Part shown: piece after piece, positions 10,208-21,724 of the stretch | Position numbering within the stretch: the first letter of the stretch is position 1 | Layout of the letters: every line of letters begins with the position of its first letter | Source of the DNA: Cloeon dipterum | Lineage: Eukaryota; Arthropoda; Insecta; Ephemeroptera; Baetidae | Direction of reading: 5' to 3' | Length of the DNA: 64,000 nucleotides | NCBI RefSeq assembly: GCF_949628265.1 | Contig: NC_088788.1 | Location: 28,568,335-28,632,334 of the forward strand | Notes under the pieces: model-generated | Told to the model about the DNA's origin: nothing | Seen by the model: the letters and a program-made list of their open reading frames with translations, nothing else | Databases searched by the model: none | Position numbers and translations under genes: made by a program

Positions 10208-13200
10208 TTATTTGCGGCCTTTGGGAGCCTGCTTGTTGGACTTGATGTTGGCGCAACGGGGAATGTGGCGTTCGGCGGCGCCTTCGCTGAAACGGCGCGA
10301 ACAGTGCGGACACTGGATGTAGTCTGAGGTGTCCATCGGCTTGGGCGGAGGCAGATCAGACAGTTTGCCACCAGCATCCATGATTTGCTTAACCATGCGC
10401 GCTTGACGAATAGTCTCAATGAACTCCTCATGCTTCTTACGCCAGTTACCCTTGCTAGTGCTCTGCTGTTGTTTCTGCTGCTGCTGCTGCTGCTGCTGCT
10501 ATTGATGGTGAGAAATAGAATCTACTTTAGTATGATTTTTATGATATGCATCAAAATTAATTGAAGAAAAAAAAATACTTATTGCCTTTGAATTATAAAA
10601 TTTGTTTTAGTTGAAATTCATTTACTTTTGCGTGTAATATTTAATTTTTAATGCATAAAAATTGCTTAACAAGCACGATGTTAATAAACAAAATCTGCCA
10701 TAATATTTGGAATAGATGAATCGCTATCATGCAAAAATACATAATATATAAAACATTCGTCATGTACAGTGAAAGCAATGCAGAACAAATCTGCTGAAAA
10801 ATCCAAGTAATTTATGTTTTTTACGGATCACACTGTGAACAGAACTAACCACATAAAAATAAAGAATGTGGCATTTATTTTTTTAAAGCGTAATTTGCAT
10901 GCTGTGGAAAAGCTTAATAATTTCAGTGTTGAATAGAGAGCAGTTTGCTTTGATATTTTATTAATTATTTTTAATAAATTTCTTTGTTTCTCACCCTTTT
11001 CACTGGCTCTGCTCCCCTTCTGCCAGCACTTTTGACAAAGGATTCGGCCTCTGTGCCCTGGGTCCGCATCTTGACCGGGTCAAAGGCCTTGCGCTTCTTC
11101 TGCTTGGTTTTACGGCAGACGTCCTCGTGCTTTCCAATCCTATCTTCAGCAAAGCGCCGGCCGCACATACCGCACTCGGCCATGCCAGGAGGACATGGCT
11201 CTGTGTGCTTCACGGGGGGTGCGGCGGAACCAGCTCCCGAAGACGGCGAAGACTTTGGCTTTGGTGCCTAAGAATTTCACAATTATTTAATTAATTCATC
11301 TCATAGTGAATTGAAAAGTGTTACCTTGTAATCTGTAGAGTAAGGAGGACTGACTGACTTTGTTGGAGAGGTCACTGGCGACACGGCAGCGGGCGCAGGG
11401 CGCGGCCTTGGAGCAACCTGCCGAGAGAAAAAATTCGCTGACCTTCTCATGACTTTTTCAAACAACACACAACATGCACTTAAAAGCAACAATGGTCCAT
11501 TCCGTTTAAATTTGTGATCCAAAAGCAAGACCAATAATTGTTTTACAACAAAATATCAAAATAGATTTGATATTTTCAGTTAAAGAGTGTATTTATTTTT
11601 AAGAACAAAAGGGTAATTGTTGCAAGCTGATTAATTAAAATAAAATGTGGAATATTTTTTTAATTTTGGCAAAATTAAATTTTATTATTGATGATTTTAC
11701 TAATACTGCAAACTTGAAAAATCTTCAAAATTATAATTAGTGCAGCAATATTTAAGGAATCTAGTTTCTGAATAATTGATTATTGTTTAGCCCAAAGATG
11801 GAAGTAATTAATTAAGAAGATTCAAAACTGCGCTTGATTTATACTAACCGGCTCTCGTTTCAAAGGAGCCACTTTAATTTTCGGCTCAGCCAGGGCTTTA
11901 ACCAAAGGCTTCTTCGACACAACAGGCTGACTAAGACTGTTTTCCGCATCGTTTGCAAGTCCGTTCCGAGCACCCACGTTGGACAGTCTTCCAAAAGGTG
12001 ACGAACCATTGCTCGAGTCCTGCAAGGGACCCCGATTGGTCCTGGTGGTGGGTCTCATGGAGACGGGTGCTTGCAGAGTTGACGAGCGTTGGGTAGTAGG
12101 CTTGACGGGAGCCCTGGTGGTGTTAGTTTTGGGCTTCAGGGGGTCAAGGGGGTAGCTACGGTCCCAGCCGGTGGGCATCGACTTAGACTCGGACAACTGC
12201 GAACGTGAGCTGCTCATGGAGGACACTGATGAGGACAATGATTGCATAGACCGCCGCTCCTCAAGTAACTGCCTAACTCTGCCTGGAAAAAATAAACACA
12301 TCTTTTCAAATTTCGCATCAAAACAATGTTGATAAAGTCTTATTTTTTTACGAAATGTTATTTAAAAAATCAATTTGTTGTTGATTTAAATATATTGCTA
12401 TTTGCTATAATAGCGATTAATAGGTGAGAAATGATTTACCTGTAGAATTAGTGGAAGACCCTGAGCCTGAAGAAGTGTTTGAACCCGCACTTCCACGGCC
12501 ACTTACTCTCTGTATGGTTCGCTGTTGTTGATCCTCTAGCATCTGAAGCAACTTCTGCTCTTTTTCTATCAACTGCCTTTGCTGGAACCTAGCCTGGAAA
12601 TGTTAAGAAAATACAATGTAATCAATAGGAAGCAAAATACATACAAGGATTAATATAACATGAGCATTATGAAAACTGTAAAAGTTATTAACACTGCCAA
12701 GAACAATTTTCTCATAATATAAAATTCAGTGTCTTTTCAAATAATAAAATGTATAGTTTTACAATGAACAGTTAAAGCAATTTAAGAGAAAACCTGTGGT
12801 TTAGCAGCTAATTGGCATGATTTCGATGTGTGCACTATAATAAACGAGCAAACGATCTGCGTGCGTCAGCAATAAACAAAGTTACACGCCGCGTTGTCAT
12901 GGTGACAAGTGCGATTGAAATCTGTCTCTTTTCTTTAAGCTTTTTGGTCTTCAAAATATATAGAAATATAATAAAAAGTAAGAACAAGATAATCAAGCTA
13001 ATATTTTGCTCTATGCTAATAGTTTCTTTCCACCTTATATGAAATTTTACATAACATAAAGAAATGAAAAGATCAAACAGCTTGATAGAAAAATTCATTT
13101 TATCACATTTATGCTCTTTGATTATTCTTTCTTTTTAAAGGTCGAAAATATTACCTAATGTTCTATGCCAAATTGGTGCGATCAATGGGCTATTTCAGCT

Positions 13201-16200
13201 TTTGATAATTTAGTCAGAAAAGCTAGAGAATAAACCAAACACGCATATAGATTTTGTGCATTGCTGTTGGATATGCAATGACAATAATTTCCCCTTACAT
13301 AATTGTATGTATAAGTGAGAGTAAATTCAAATTCATTTTTATTTGAAAAATAGCATTCCTATTTTACAAATTTATGGATCTTCGTTTAACTAAGATCCCT
13401 GATATTAAAAAAAAAGAATTACATAGATGATTAATATCCTTATATTAAAGTCTTATTATTTATCCTACTTCTTTCCTTAAAATCTGTGGTCGAATTTATT
13501 TAATTATAAGTTATATGGAAAAATGTTTTGCAGTTGCACATTTTGAAAAATATATTGATGCGTGAAATAAAACAACTCACTGTTGCTTCTGGGAAATTGT
13601 AAAAATACAGACAGAAACCAATTTCCTCATTTAGTAGGCCTTAACTATTAAGCCTTAATATACTAATTTAAATTGACTTGTTCTCCCAAAAAAGTTGTTG
13701 AAAAATACTATTGTTAGTAAAACTAACTTTAGGGTGATCCACCATGTGTGGAGACGGTGAGCAGGGTAAGGATATAGACGCCCTTCTCGCATATTCAGGC
13801 TGAAAGGAAACCACTTCTGGAGTGTACCCGAGAGCGCCGTCACTGGACGACAAGTCCCACGAACTGTTGAAGAAGGTGGGACGGTCCACCGCCTCCACTG
13901 GGCCACTTGGCGTTATCACAATTTCCGTTCCTCGCATTGTTGCGCCTCGATTTCTGTTTAGCAGCGTTCGTCTTAAACTAGGGCGCTTCCGGAGGCGAGC
14001 TTTTCGCATGCACCGCCAATTCCAATTCGCCAGTCAAGCACATCTTATCACGGATAAGTGAAAATTTGCGAGAAATTAGAATCGCGCCCTGCACTACTCA
14101 ACATCCTGCATTGAACACTCTTGTTTGCACAGAGGATTGTCACAAACTGACAACACATCCGTTTCGAAAATACGCTGTGGGTTACCATCATATTGGGTAG
14201 TTAAATCTACATGCGCCACGCATTATTTCCACTACAATAACAGCATTTTTAATGGCGATCTGAGCAAAGATAAAGTGCGAAGTGCTACCACTTTGTGTCT
14301 GTCAATGTCATGGGAGTTGTTAATTTCCCACCCCGCGGATCGATAACAGGAAACACGCACCGTGTCTAGGGTGCAGCGAGAGAGACAATTTCATAATAAT
14401 AATTATCGTCCATTGCGTGCATGACTGGACATGCTATTTTCAACGGCTCTCGCGCGCTGCAGCAGCATTTCCACAAAAAACATAACCGCACCTAGTTCGT
14501 AATGCACGCAACCCTCTAAATTATCATGTTATCGAGATTATGACAAAAGCTGTGCAAATATGTTCGACTTTATTTTGTGAAAGGTCATTACTCTTCCTTT
14601 CCTAAGAGGAATTTAAAATCTTATACAAAATATGTACCTTTTTTCATTTGACTTTATAAGGTCATGTTATTTTTTTCACTTTTTGGACTTTTTGCTTAAA
14701 GACTTAGTCTAACTTAACCCGATTCTTGCACGCTTGAATGGACAATTCTGTAACTAATCTATTATGTGGGGTCCAAAGTGTATGCACTTTCGGAAGTTCA
14801 AACCGACCACTTTGTTAACCGCTTGCAGTATATATACGCGTTTACCAGCGCTGCCTCGCTGCTTGATTGGTTTTTTTGAGAGTTGTTTTAACTCACCTCG
14901 TTTCGGGGTTGTCCCAGGGCAGGACTCCCACACAGTAAATCCTAAATACAATATTTTCTTAAAGTGAATTTATATCCAATAGCTAAAATGTGTTTAAATC
15001 TAATAGGAGAGTTTTGAAATTGATAAAAAATGTGTGTGGAGTTTAAGAAAGATATTGTTCAAAATGAAGATTGGAGGACTCAAACGAATTAAAATTACTG
15101 CATTCTAAAAAAATTTAAATCCATCATAATACAATTTATATGGCACTATAATAATTTAAATCTTGAAACAATGAATATCACGTCATCCATTCTACTTAAT
15201 GGTTATATAGATCGATCCTTGCAACGCAGTTCACAGAAACCAATAGAGTCTGATTTGAAGGACAAACAAAGTGGCGACACGACGGAAAACTGACGGAAAA
15301 TCAATCAACACAACACACAACACGGTGCTGTGCAAAGTAAGGAAGGAAATATCGCACCAAATGAACGTAGTTTCTGCTGCTGGCCTCGTCCCAGCTCTTC
15401 GCCGCCCAGGACATCCCGAGGGCCATGGATACGACCTCGGCCATGCCAGGGTCCGAGCGGCGGCCGCCATGCTCGGACAGGCTGTCCAAGACGCGTTTCC
15501 AGCCGGCCATTCAACCACTGACCACGACTGGAAGAACGCCACGTGTGGCGTCACGAAAATCGAGAAAGCGGCACAGAGGCGAATGGGGTGGTCAAAAGTG
15601 ACGTCACAGTGGTCACGCCAACCCTTCCACAATATTGACCGACCACCGGCCAGATTGAGAGTGATAAGACCGGCTTATGACTCAAGATCGAGGCCACGCC
15701 GGCAAAAAGAGCTTGCGAAGTTCTGGCGCACATGCAAATTTCAAATTGCGTGTGTTGTTGAGCCACATTCAGTAATTATTCTCGCTAGGGTTTAATCGAT
15801 GGATTTGTCTTCATTTGTGCTCGTTCTTGCTTTAGATCGGAAGAGCATTAACTTTTGAGAATAACTGTTATTTTACAATCTCTTACTCCTTGTCAGATCA
15901 GTACCGCTGCTCTGATGAAAGCAAAGGTGCTCTTATCTGCAATAAAATGTATTATACTTTATAACAATACTTAAATTGCGTGGGTAATTATTTATAATCC
16001 TCCAATGTATTTATTTGACTTCCAACTGGGATTGAAGCTGAAAGTATTTTTGCAGTACACATACCACTCAAAAAGGATATTAAAAATACCATAACAGCTA
16101 ATTAAATCTAACACGACAACACATCCTGCGTTATTTGATATTTGGATGTATTTTGAGAAGAGCTTGATTTTTGGGACACGCGACACATCAAAGGATGAAC

Positions 16201-19036
16201 AGCGTGAATGCCACTGCGTCAAAATTGTGGGAAAAATATTAAGGAAAACATCCGTCCTCTTGTAAAAATTTCGATGAAAAATGGCACCTGTCTCGTCCTA
16301 TTATGAATCGAGCATTTCCTCCAGAAACATCTCGAGCGCGGCGAAATCAAGGCCCCGCCGTTCGTTTCAAAGGTGAATGTTGTCTTTTTCAATATCACGG
16401 TCCTCGCACTCTCTCCAGCAATAAAGTCATCAAAATGCAGGCCTGTTTGGATAGCTTTCGTTCTCTTAATACCACAGAAACCGACGCGCATCACTGACGA
16501 CGAAATTTTCACTAATATTATGACGCATCTCGCTGTAAAAATGACCACAGCAAAAACACCTCCGACATGAGTTAGTCCTATTTTTTGTCGATTTAAATTA
16601 CTGATGATTTGAATAGTTTGAATCAATTTTACCAAACTTACTTAATCTTATTTGAGAGCTTAAAGTAAATTAGTAATTCTAATCTAGAAATTCAAACATA
16701 CCAAAGCCTTTCTTCCCTACAAAATAACGTGATCAGGACGAAATAGATTAAAAATATAAGCAAATACTGTATAAGAAATTTATACTAAAAACCGCAGTTA
16801 TGTCTGTTAATTTAATTTAGTTTTAAATAGTCAATGACCCGTTTTCCCTTGTCGCCTGATCATTGTGGTTCCGAGAATTATGAATTCGTTTTCCTTCTTC
16901 GTCTTTTCAAAGGCCCGGAGTTCCCAGCCGTTAAAACGATGCTGGCGACGTGAAACGCATTGTGCTCGAAATTGAATCGATCCTCGGGCTAAATTATAAC
17001 GGCGCGTCGAGAAATGCAAACTGCTGACGAGAGCTAATAAATGGTTGCCGATCCTTTGTGGCGCGCGCTACCATTTCCCACTTGGTACCTTTATGTGCAA
17101 AAATTTATTCCAAAAAGGGCATTAATATCCAAGCCAGGGTGAAGAACCGAGTGGTGTCAAGAACCGAGATGCGTCATAATATTAGTGCAATGAAACGAGC
17201 TCAAAGTAAGAGGGAAACTGATCTAGCCAAAGGCTAAGCCTCTCGAGCCACGCTGGTCGCCCAGGTCGCATGCCCTTATATGTGCAAACCCTGAGTGACT
17301 CATTCCCCTGACGGTGTGGAAGGTGAAAACTCTGTAGCAGCAGCGGCACCACCAAGGCCGTGACTCGTAGAGTGGGACCAAAGACGACGTTGGAGATAAT
17401 CCACGCGTTCAGTACACACTCACTGACTCACATCGATTTCGCGAATAAAAGTCACTTGCGAGCCAAAGTTGTGTCGGCTGCTAATTTCTTCTGCTTTATT
17501 TCTTGGTATCTATTTGGTATCTATTATTATTTAATTGAAGAGGCCCTCGATATTTTCGTGTAAATTGTATATTTTATAATCAGTGTAAACAAAATATATT
17601 TATGCTCTTTAGTCAGTCTTCAAAATAATGATAATAATACTTATTTGTATAACTATACTCAAGTTTCATTAATCATTAACATAAATTTTAGATAATAGCA
17701 ACTTACTTGTAATGATTGAACATAATAATTTTCTTGTTAAATGGCGACGAGCTTGAGGATTTTAGAACATATATTTTTATAAAATTAAAGAATATATCAT
17801 ATTTGCTTTATTTATTTTTATTTTTAGGTGAATTCGAGCACAATTTCTACTGCTCCTAATGAGCGCTCATTGATAATTATAACGCAAAGTGCGAAAGCAA
17901 GAAAAGAGTGACCGCACACAAAGGTGGTTTCAAACGACCTGAAGAAGCACCTCACCTAGTTTAGCCGCGTTTCGCGCTCCGCGGCTCACCCACTTTTACG
18001 CTATTAATTTAATTAAGACCATTGTTCATCATCTCTCTACAGCGGCGGCCAATTAAGAATGCCATACGCTGTTTGTTCGTGATAAAAAATAGTTATGGCT
18101 CGAGTCAATTGAAGGAGAGATTAATAGTGCAGAAATTGAGAGCCTCGCGGCTCAGCAAAAGTAAATAATACGCCACTTGACTTGACAAAAACAGAGAAGC
18201 AAACTGCTAGAAGGCACACTGCAAATATGGCAGTGATGACCGTGTAGGCTACTAGGGATTTTGCTTTATGCAAATAAATAATTAACGCCGAGAGTAATAA
18301 CAGCACTAATAAACTTGTTGCACGTTACGACATAACAGTGAAGCAATTTTATCTAAATTAAAAGAAGATGCTTTTTACATAAGATAGGGGCAAGGAAAAT
18401 AAACAAGAAATCTTGTATGAAAAGAGCGATTAGCCATTAATTATATAACCTTCAGCTCTAGAGTGCTTAACAGGGCGTTTATTGCACAGCACGAAATCGA
18501 AAATAACCTAGGCGATTCGCTGCACTGGCTTTGTTACCCAATGCGTGCATCTCATGCACTCTGCCATAATGGAATATCACATTGCGAGGAAAGGCGTTTC
18601 CTGTTGTTTTATGCTTGATGCTCATCCGCTACCCGCATCGCAACAAATCCGAAATTGTTTGTACTATTGATGCATATAAACAAGAATTTTAGGTAGCGAA
18701 GGTATACCATCCATTTAATCCATAACATTTCAAATAATGAAAACAAATACAAAATTTTGTTGAATAAACAAATTATTTTTAAAAATACGAAGGAAAAGGT
18801 AAAATATAATAAAATTGTGCGTATTATGCTTTTCAGAGCATTTTATTTTTATTCACTACTGAAGTGCAATTTGATTGCTTTCCCACAAAATAGACGTAAT
18901 TTAAGAGTTAAAGTTGTAGTTGTATTATTTTTTGACTGACCTGCATTTGGGCGAGGCGCGAGACTGGCGGGTGTGTCGGCGGCGAGGGTTCCATGAGGAC
19001 GGTGAAGGGAGGCGGATGATGCATAAGTGAGGCCAT
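10208..19036 (-). CDS. ZC2HC1A: C2HC zinc-finger protein of the ZC2HC1A/B/C family (about 446 aa, isoform A)
   Basis: Isoform A exons: 19036-18941 (first coding), 12593-12440, 12282-11849, 11417-11325, 11267-10995 and 10498-10208. All phases agree. Two C2HC fingers (ZC2HC_C2H2C) are visible: MAECGMCGRRFAEDRIGKH followed by C, and IQCPHCSRRFSEGAAERH followed by C. Between them are KKRKAFD and NWRKKHEEFIETIRQAR, the hallmark linker of the family. The N-terminal part holds QMQARFQQRQLIEKEQKLL (coiled-coil-like), then Ser-rich disordered sequence. A polyQ run encoded by CAG repeats (about 10461-10498) opens the last exon. Molecular role is poorly known; vertebrate members have been linked to cilia or germ cells, which I do not claim here. 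Exon 1 is noncoding near 21411-21700. Confidence 0.87.
10461..10498 (-). repeat. CAG/polyglutamine repeat at exon start
   Basis: A run of CAG triplets (CTG on the plus strand), interrupted by AAA and CAA codons, begins right at the splice acceptor of the last ZC2HC1 exon. Because each unit ends in AG, several NAGNAG-type acceptors are possible, so the polyQ length in the protein may vary with splicing as well as by repeat slippage. Confidence 0.7.
12594..13727 (-). other. ZC2HC1 intron
   Basis: AT-rich intron between the shared exon ending at 12593 and the alternative exon beginning at 13728. I see no further exon, RNA gene or repeat in it. Open frames on both strands at 12830-13098 overlap each other and have no family features. 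Confidence 0.5.
13728..14009 (-). CDS. ZC2HC1A: Alternative first coding exon of the ZC2HC1 gene (isoform B, 94 aa)
   Basis: The frame starts with ATG at 14009 and ends at a good donor (AAA|GTTAGT) at 13728 in phase 0, the same phase as exon 18941-19036, so either can join the shared exon at 12593 (ARFQQRQ). An in-frame TGA lies about 16 codons upstream of the ATG, consistent with a true first exon. It encodes a basic start (MRKARLRKRPSLRR) then IVITPSGPVEAVDRPTFFNS, WDLSSSDG and RRASISLPCSPSP, with likely Ser phosphorylation sites. Isoform B would be about 508 aa. I recognise no domain in it. An expressed-sequence read joining 13728 to 12593 would confirm it. Confidence 0.6.
14010..15220 (-). 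other. Region upstream of isoform B exon
   Basis: Probably the promoter and 5' UTR of the isoform B exon (first few hundred bases), then AT-rich intronic DNA of the longer transcript. No TATA box is obvious. Open frames at 14125-14346 and 14754-14967 look like chance. Confidence 0.35.
15301..15510 (-). other. Candidate GC-rich exon (possible third alternative first exon of ZC2HC1)
   Basis: A GC-rich island inside the AT-rich ZC2HC1 intron. The minus-strand frame from ATG 15510 reads MAGWKRVLDSLSEHGG, then PGMAEVVSMALGMSW and AAKSWDEASSRNYVHL; its composition looks protein-like. TTG|GTGCGA near the end would give a phase-0 donor suited to the shared exon, but the match to consensus is weak. 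A perfect CRE (TGACGTCA) lies about 90 bases upstream. The plus strand is also open (15271-15795), so strand and coding status are unsettled. I recognise no family. Confidence 0.25.
15599..15606. promoter_or_regulatory. Perfect CRE palindrome TGACGTCA
   Basis: Consensus CREB/ATF site beside the GC-rich candidate exon at 15301-15510. A second copy lies in the thymidylate kinase promoter at 25850-25857. Confidence 0.45.
15800..18930 (-). other. ZC2HC1 intron
   Basis: About 3 kb of intronic DNA. Several GC-richer patches (16270-16500, 16830-17420) are open on both strands but lack recognisable domains, acceptor and donor pairs or signal peptides. Nothing could be supported as an exon. Confidence 0.4.
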
Positions 19037-19045
19037 CGCTGCTGC
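18941..19045 (-). CDS. ZC2HC1A: First coding exon of ZC2HC1 isoform A
   Basis: Exon bounded by an acceptor at 19047-19046 (TTTTCAG) and donor CAG|GTCAGT at 18940-18939. Translation begins at ATG 19036-19034 and gives 32 residues: MASLMHHPPPFTVLMEP and then PPVSRLAQMQ. Joined to the next exon this yields SRLAQMQARFQQRQLIEKE, matching the conserved N-terminal stretch of insect ZC2HC1 proteins. It is included in the isoform A entry and listed here because the long intron separates it by 6.3 kb. Confidence 0.75.
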
Positions 19046-20046
19046 CTGAAAACAAGCCGCATTAAAAAATGAGCCAGACGTCATGCAAATCCGGCTAATT
19101 TGGCCCGCACACATGGTGTACAATTACAAAGAGAGGATGCGCAACAGGCCGCCCAGCCCTCCAAGTGTAGGAAAAATAAGATCGCTCGAATTCCATTACG
19201 ATGAAACACCGGCAGCGTCGGTGAATTCATGGTTGCATTTTGCGCTGAACTGCTCGCGGTAATTTGTTTACGAAAGGGCGTGGCGCCAAATATCTGATGG
19301 ATCGTGAAAAATCGCCGCTTTTAGTAGCTCACAGGCGACAAATACGGTGGTTAATTGGTGCCGGCATGATTTTCACCAGACCGCTATAGCAGGCGAAGTC
19401 GACCACACACAAGTCGACTATTCAATTAATTAGCCAATTTATAGGCGCTGCCACTTCAGACAGTGAATTGATAATTATGCATGCCAAAAAGTCATTATGT
19501 CACTGAGTAGCGGAAATAAACCACAGTAATGTTGCATTTTTCACAAAGATAGGTTTGATATTTTTATTGTGGATATATTTCAAGTAAATTGATTTATTTT
19601 CAACTCTGGGCTATGAATAAGATGCACACTAGAGATTAATAATAACCTGTTTTTCATATTATTTTAGAAAATTTTAATTTCTAAAATAGCTGTCGCACGG
19701 TAAAGCAAGAAAAAATGCTGCACAGAAAGAAGATATATCCACTAAAGGAATTTTGTGTTTGTGTTGGATCTTCTGTAAAGCTAACTAGCCGTCTAAAATA
19801 AACGCCCTAGATAAGCTAGACATGAAGTTGCGCAGCGCGTTTGTTTTCAAAACGAAAATTGCACACCGTATTATATTTCCTGTACTTATATAATTTGATT
19901 CACACTGAACTGCACAGCACAAAATTGTCCATTGGTTATATTCTCAGCTTTGCTGACCGCAGCAGAAAACGAAATAAAGCCGAATCGCCGGCACTGTGGC
20001 GCTGATAGCCCGTCTGGTTGAGTTTCCTGAATGATATTAACCTACA

Positions 20047-20258
20047 TCAGATAAATATAAAAAGCCGCGGCACCAACTAAGAGTGTAGAAACCCCTGTGC
20101 TGCTTTTCCCTTTTTTCTTTTTTGAAACATCAAAGGCCGTGCTAAATGTTTGTGTCACGTTAATTCCAAATGTAAATTGATTTCTGCTTCCTGTTTTTGA
20201 GGTAAAAGGTGACTCCTCAAAAACACTATGTAGTCCAATATGCTGTGTGTTGACCAAA
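20047..20258 (-). other. Candidate orphan exon inside the large ZC2HC1 intron
   Basis: A minus-strand frame bounded by a good acceptor (TTGTTCTTCAG at the 20258 side) and ended by TAG, or a GTAGGT donor overlapping it, near 20043. It encodes SVFEESPFTSKTGSRNQF, then FGINVTQTFSTAFDVSKKKK, GKSSTG and a hydrophobic end STLLVGAAAFYIYLM. A basic KKKKGK stretch followed by a hydrophobic helix is faintly like Osiris (DUF1676) proteins, but the match is too weak to assign. It may be chance. Confidence 0.22.
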
Positions 20259-21410
20259 TTCTGAAGAACAACGATTATTACGACAATCAGCGGCACGCAA
20301 GGTGGGCTGTTTGATTTGCATATGCATCAACACCCTCTTAACATACATTCTGATAAATAATGGCGAACTAAATCGCTGTTTGCCGTTTCGTACGCAAAAA
20401 TACAAACACAATTTTCGACCCGAATATAACGCGCTGTTCTAATATCTGGGTCACTTCTGCGCATTTCCCGATCTCAGAAAGCCGATACGAAATAAACACA
20501 GATCGTTCCCTGATAAATCCGATTGAACTTGAACCGATATTTGATACAATTACGTGGGAATATTATTATATAGGTGCCACCGAGTCGTAAAAAGTCAGGT
20601 TTTTGTTTACCTTGAACTGCAAAAGAAAATTGCACACCTAGTTGATTGGCGTGTGTAGGTTTTGTATAAGCTGCAAATAATCGGAACCCGTATCATTTTT
20701 TCTAGACTCTAATTTATCAGTCAACCTGAAAATTTATTGGGTGCGCCTCATTGTCAGTGTGGTACATGGCAGCAAATACGCGTAAAATGATGTCAGTGTG
20801 TAGAAGCGGAGTGACGCATCCTCTAGAGGAAGTAATGTAATTTCGCGGCACTTGCAATGCCTGTCATAATTTGATTTAACACCTCTTTCAAGCACATCCT
20901 CTCTGTGTTTAATTGTTTCGGATACCGTAAATGACTTCCATGCCAGTGATGGTTAAAAGAATACCTATAGACGCGACAAATTGTGCAGCAAAATATTTAT
21001 ATTTTTAAATTTTATTTTAAAGTGCAGCACTTTTTTCTTTTGTTTAAAATATTCAAAAATTGGTGAAAAGTGTCCAAAGCAATTTCATTATCTACTAATT
21101 TGATATGGCATTCATTTCATAAAAAAGATAAGCAGTGTCTTCTGAACTGCCAAAAGGATACAGACCAACAAGACATCATCTAGGTCCTAGGTCTGACCAA
21201 AATATTAAAATTTGATAACGTTAAAATTAAATTTTTTCATAAAGTCACTGAAAGAATTAAATTATTTCAGTGTTGCTGTGAAGTGATTTAAAAATGCACG
21301 AATAATATATATTATAGTTCCAGCTTATAAATGGCTTGAAGTAAAATCTTGAATTCATGAATAACGACCAATTTTCTTTAGGATATTTAAAACCAGATTT
21401 TCAACGTACC

Positions 21411-21700
21411 TGTTTGAGTGGGCCCGCAGACAGACAGAACGGCAGACGAGTCGATCTGCTCGTGAGGCGTCTGTGTGATCTTCTTTGCTAGCCGGGATGC
21501 GTCTGGCAGTCAGTCACTGTTACTTTTATGCACTGGTGCACACGCGAGAGGGCCGTGTGTGCTTCTGGCGAACAGCACGCCAAGCAAACGCCAGCAATAG
21601 TGCAGCGAGCAGGAAGGAGGCCGAGGAAGAATAAAATAAACGACGACGACGCGACGCTCGGCAGGCGCACACGTTCAAAGTGTTTTCGCTTGCGCCGCGC
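21411..21700 (-). promoter_or_regulatory. Noncoding first exon and promoter of ZC2HC1 isoform A
   Basis: A strong donor (CAAACAG|GTACGT) at 21410-21409 on the minus strand ends a GC-rich block running to about 21720, typical of a 5' UTR and CpG-rich housekeeping-like promoter. No upstream ATG fits the reading frame, so the exon should be untranslated. The exact transcription start cannot be seen. Confidence 0.45.
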
Positions 21701-21724
21701 CCCGCCTACGCAAGGCGCGATCAC

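Noticed and set aside
18121-18306. Hydrophobic 61-aa minus-strand frame
   Set aside because: No splice or start context, no relatives, in an intron; such frames are expected by chance.
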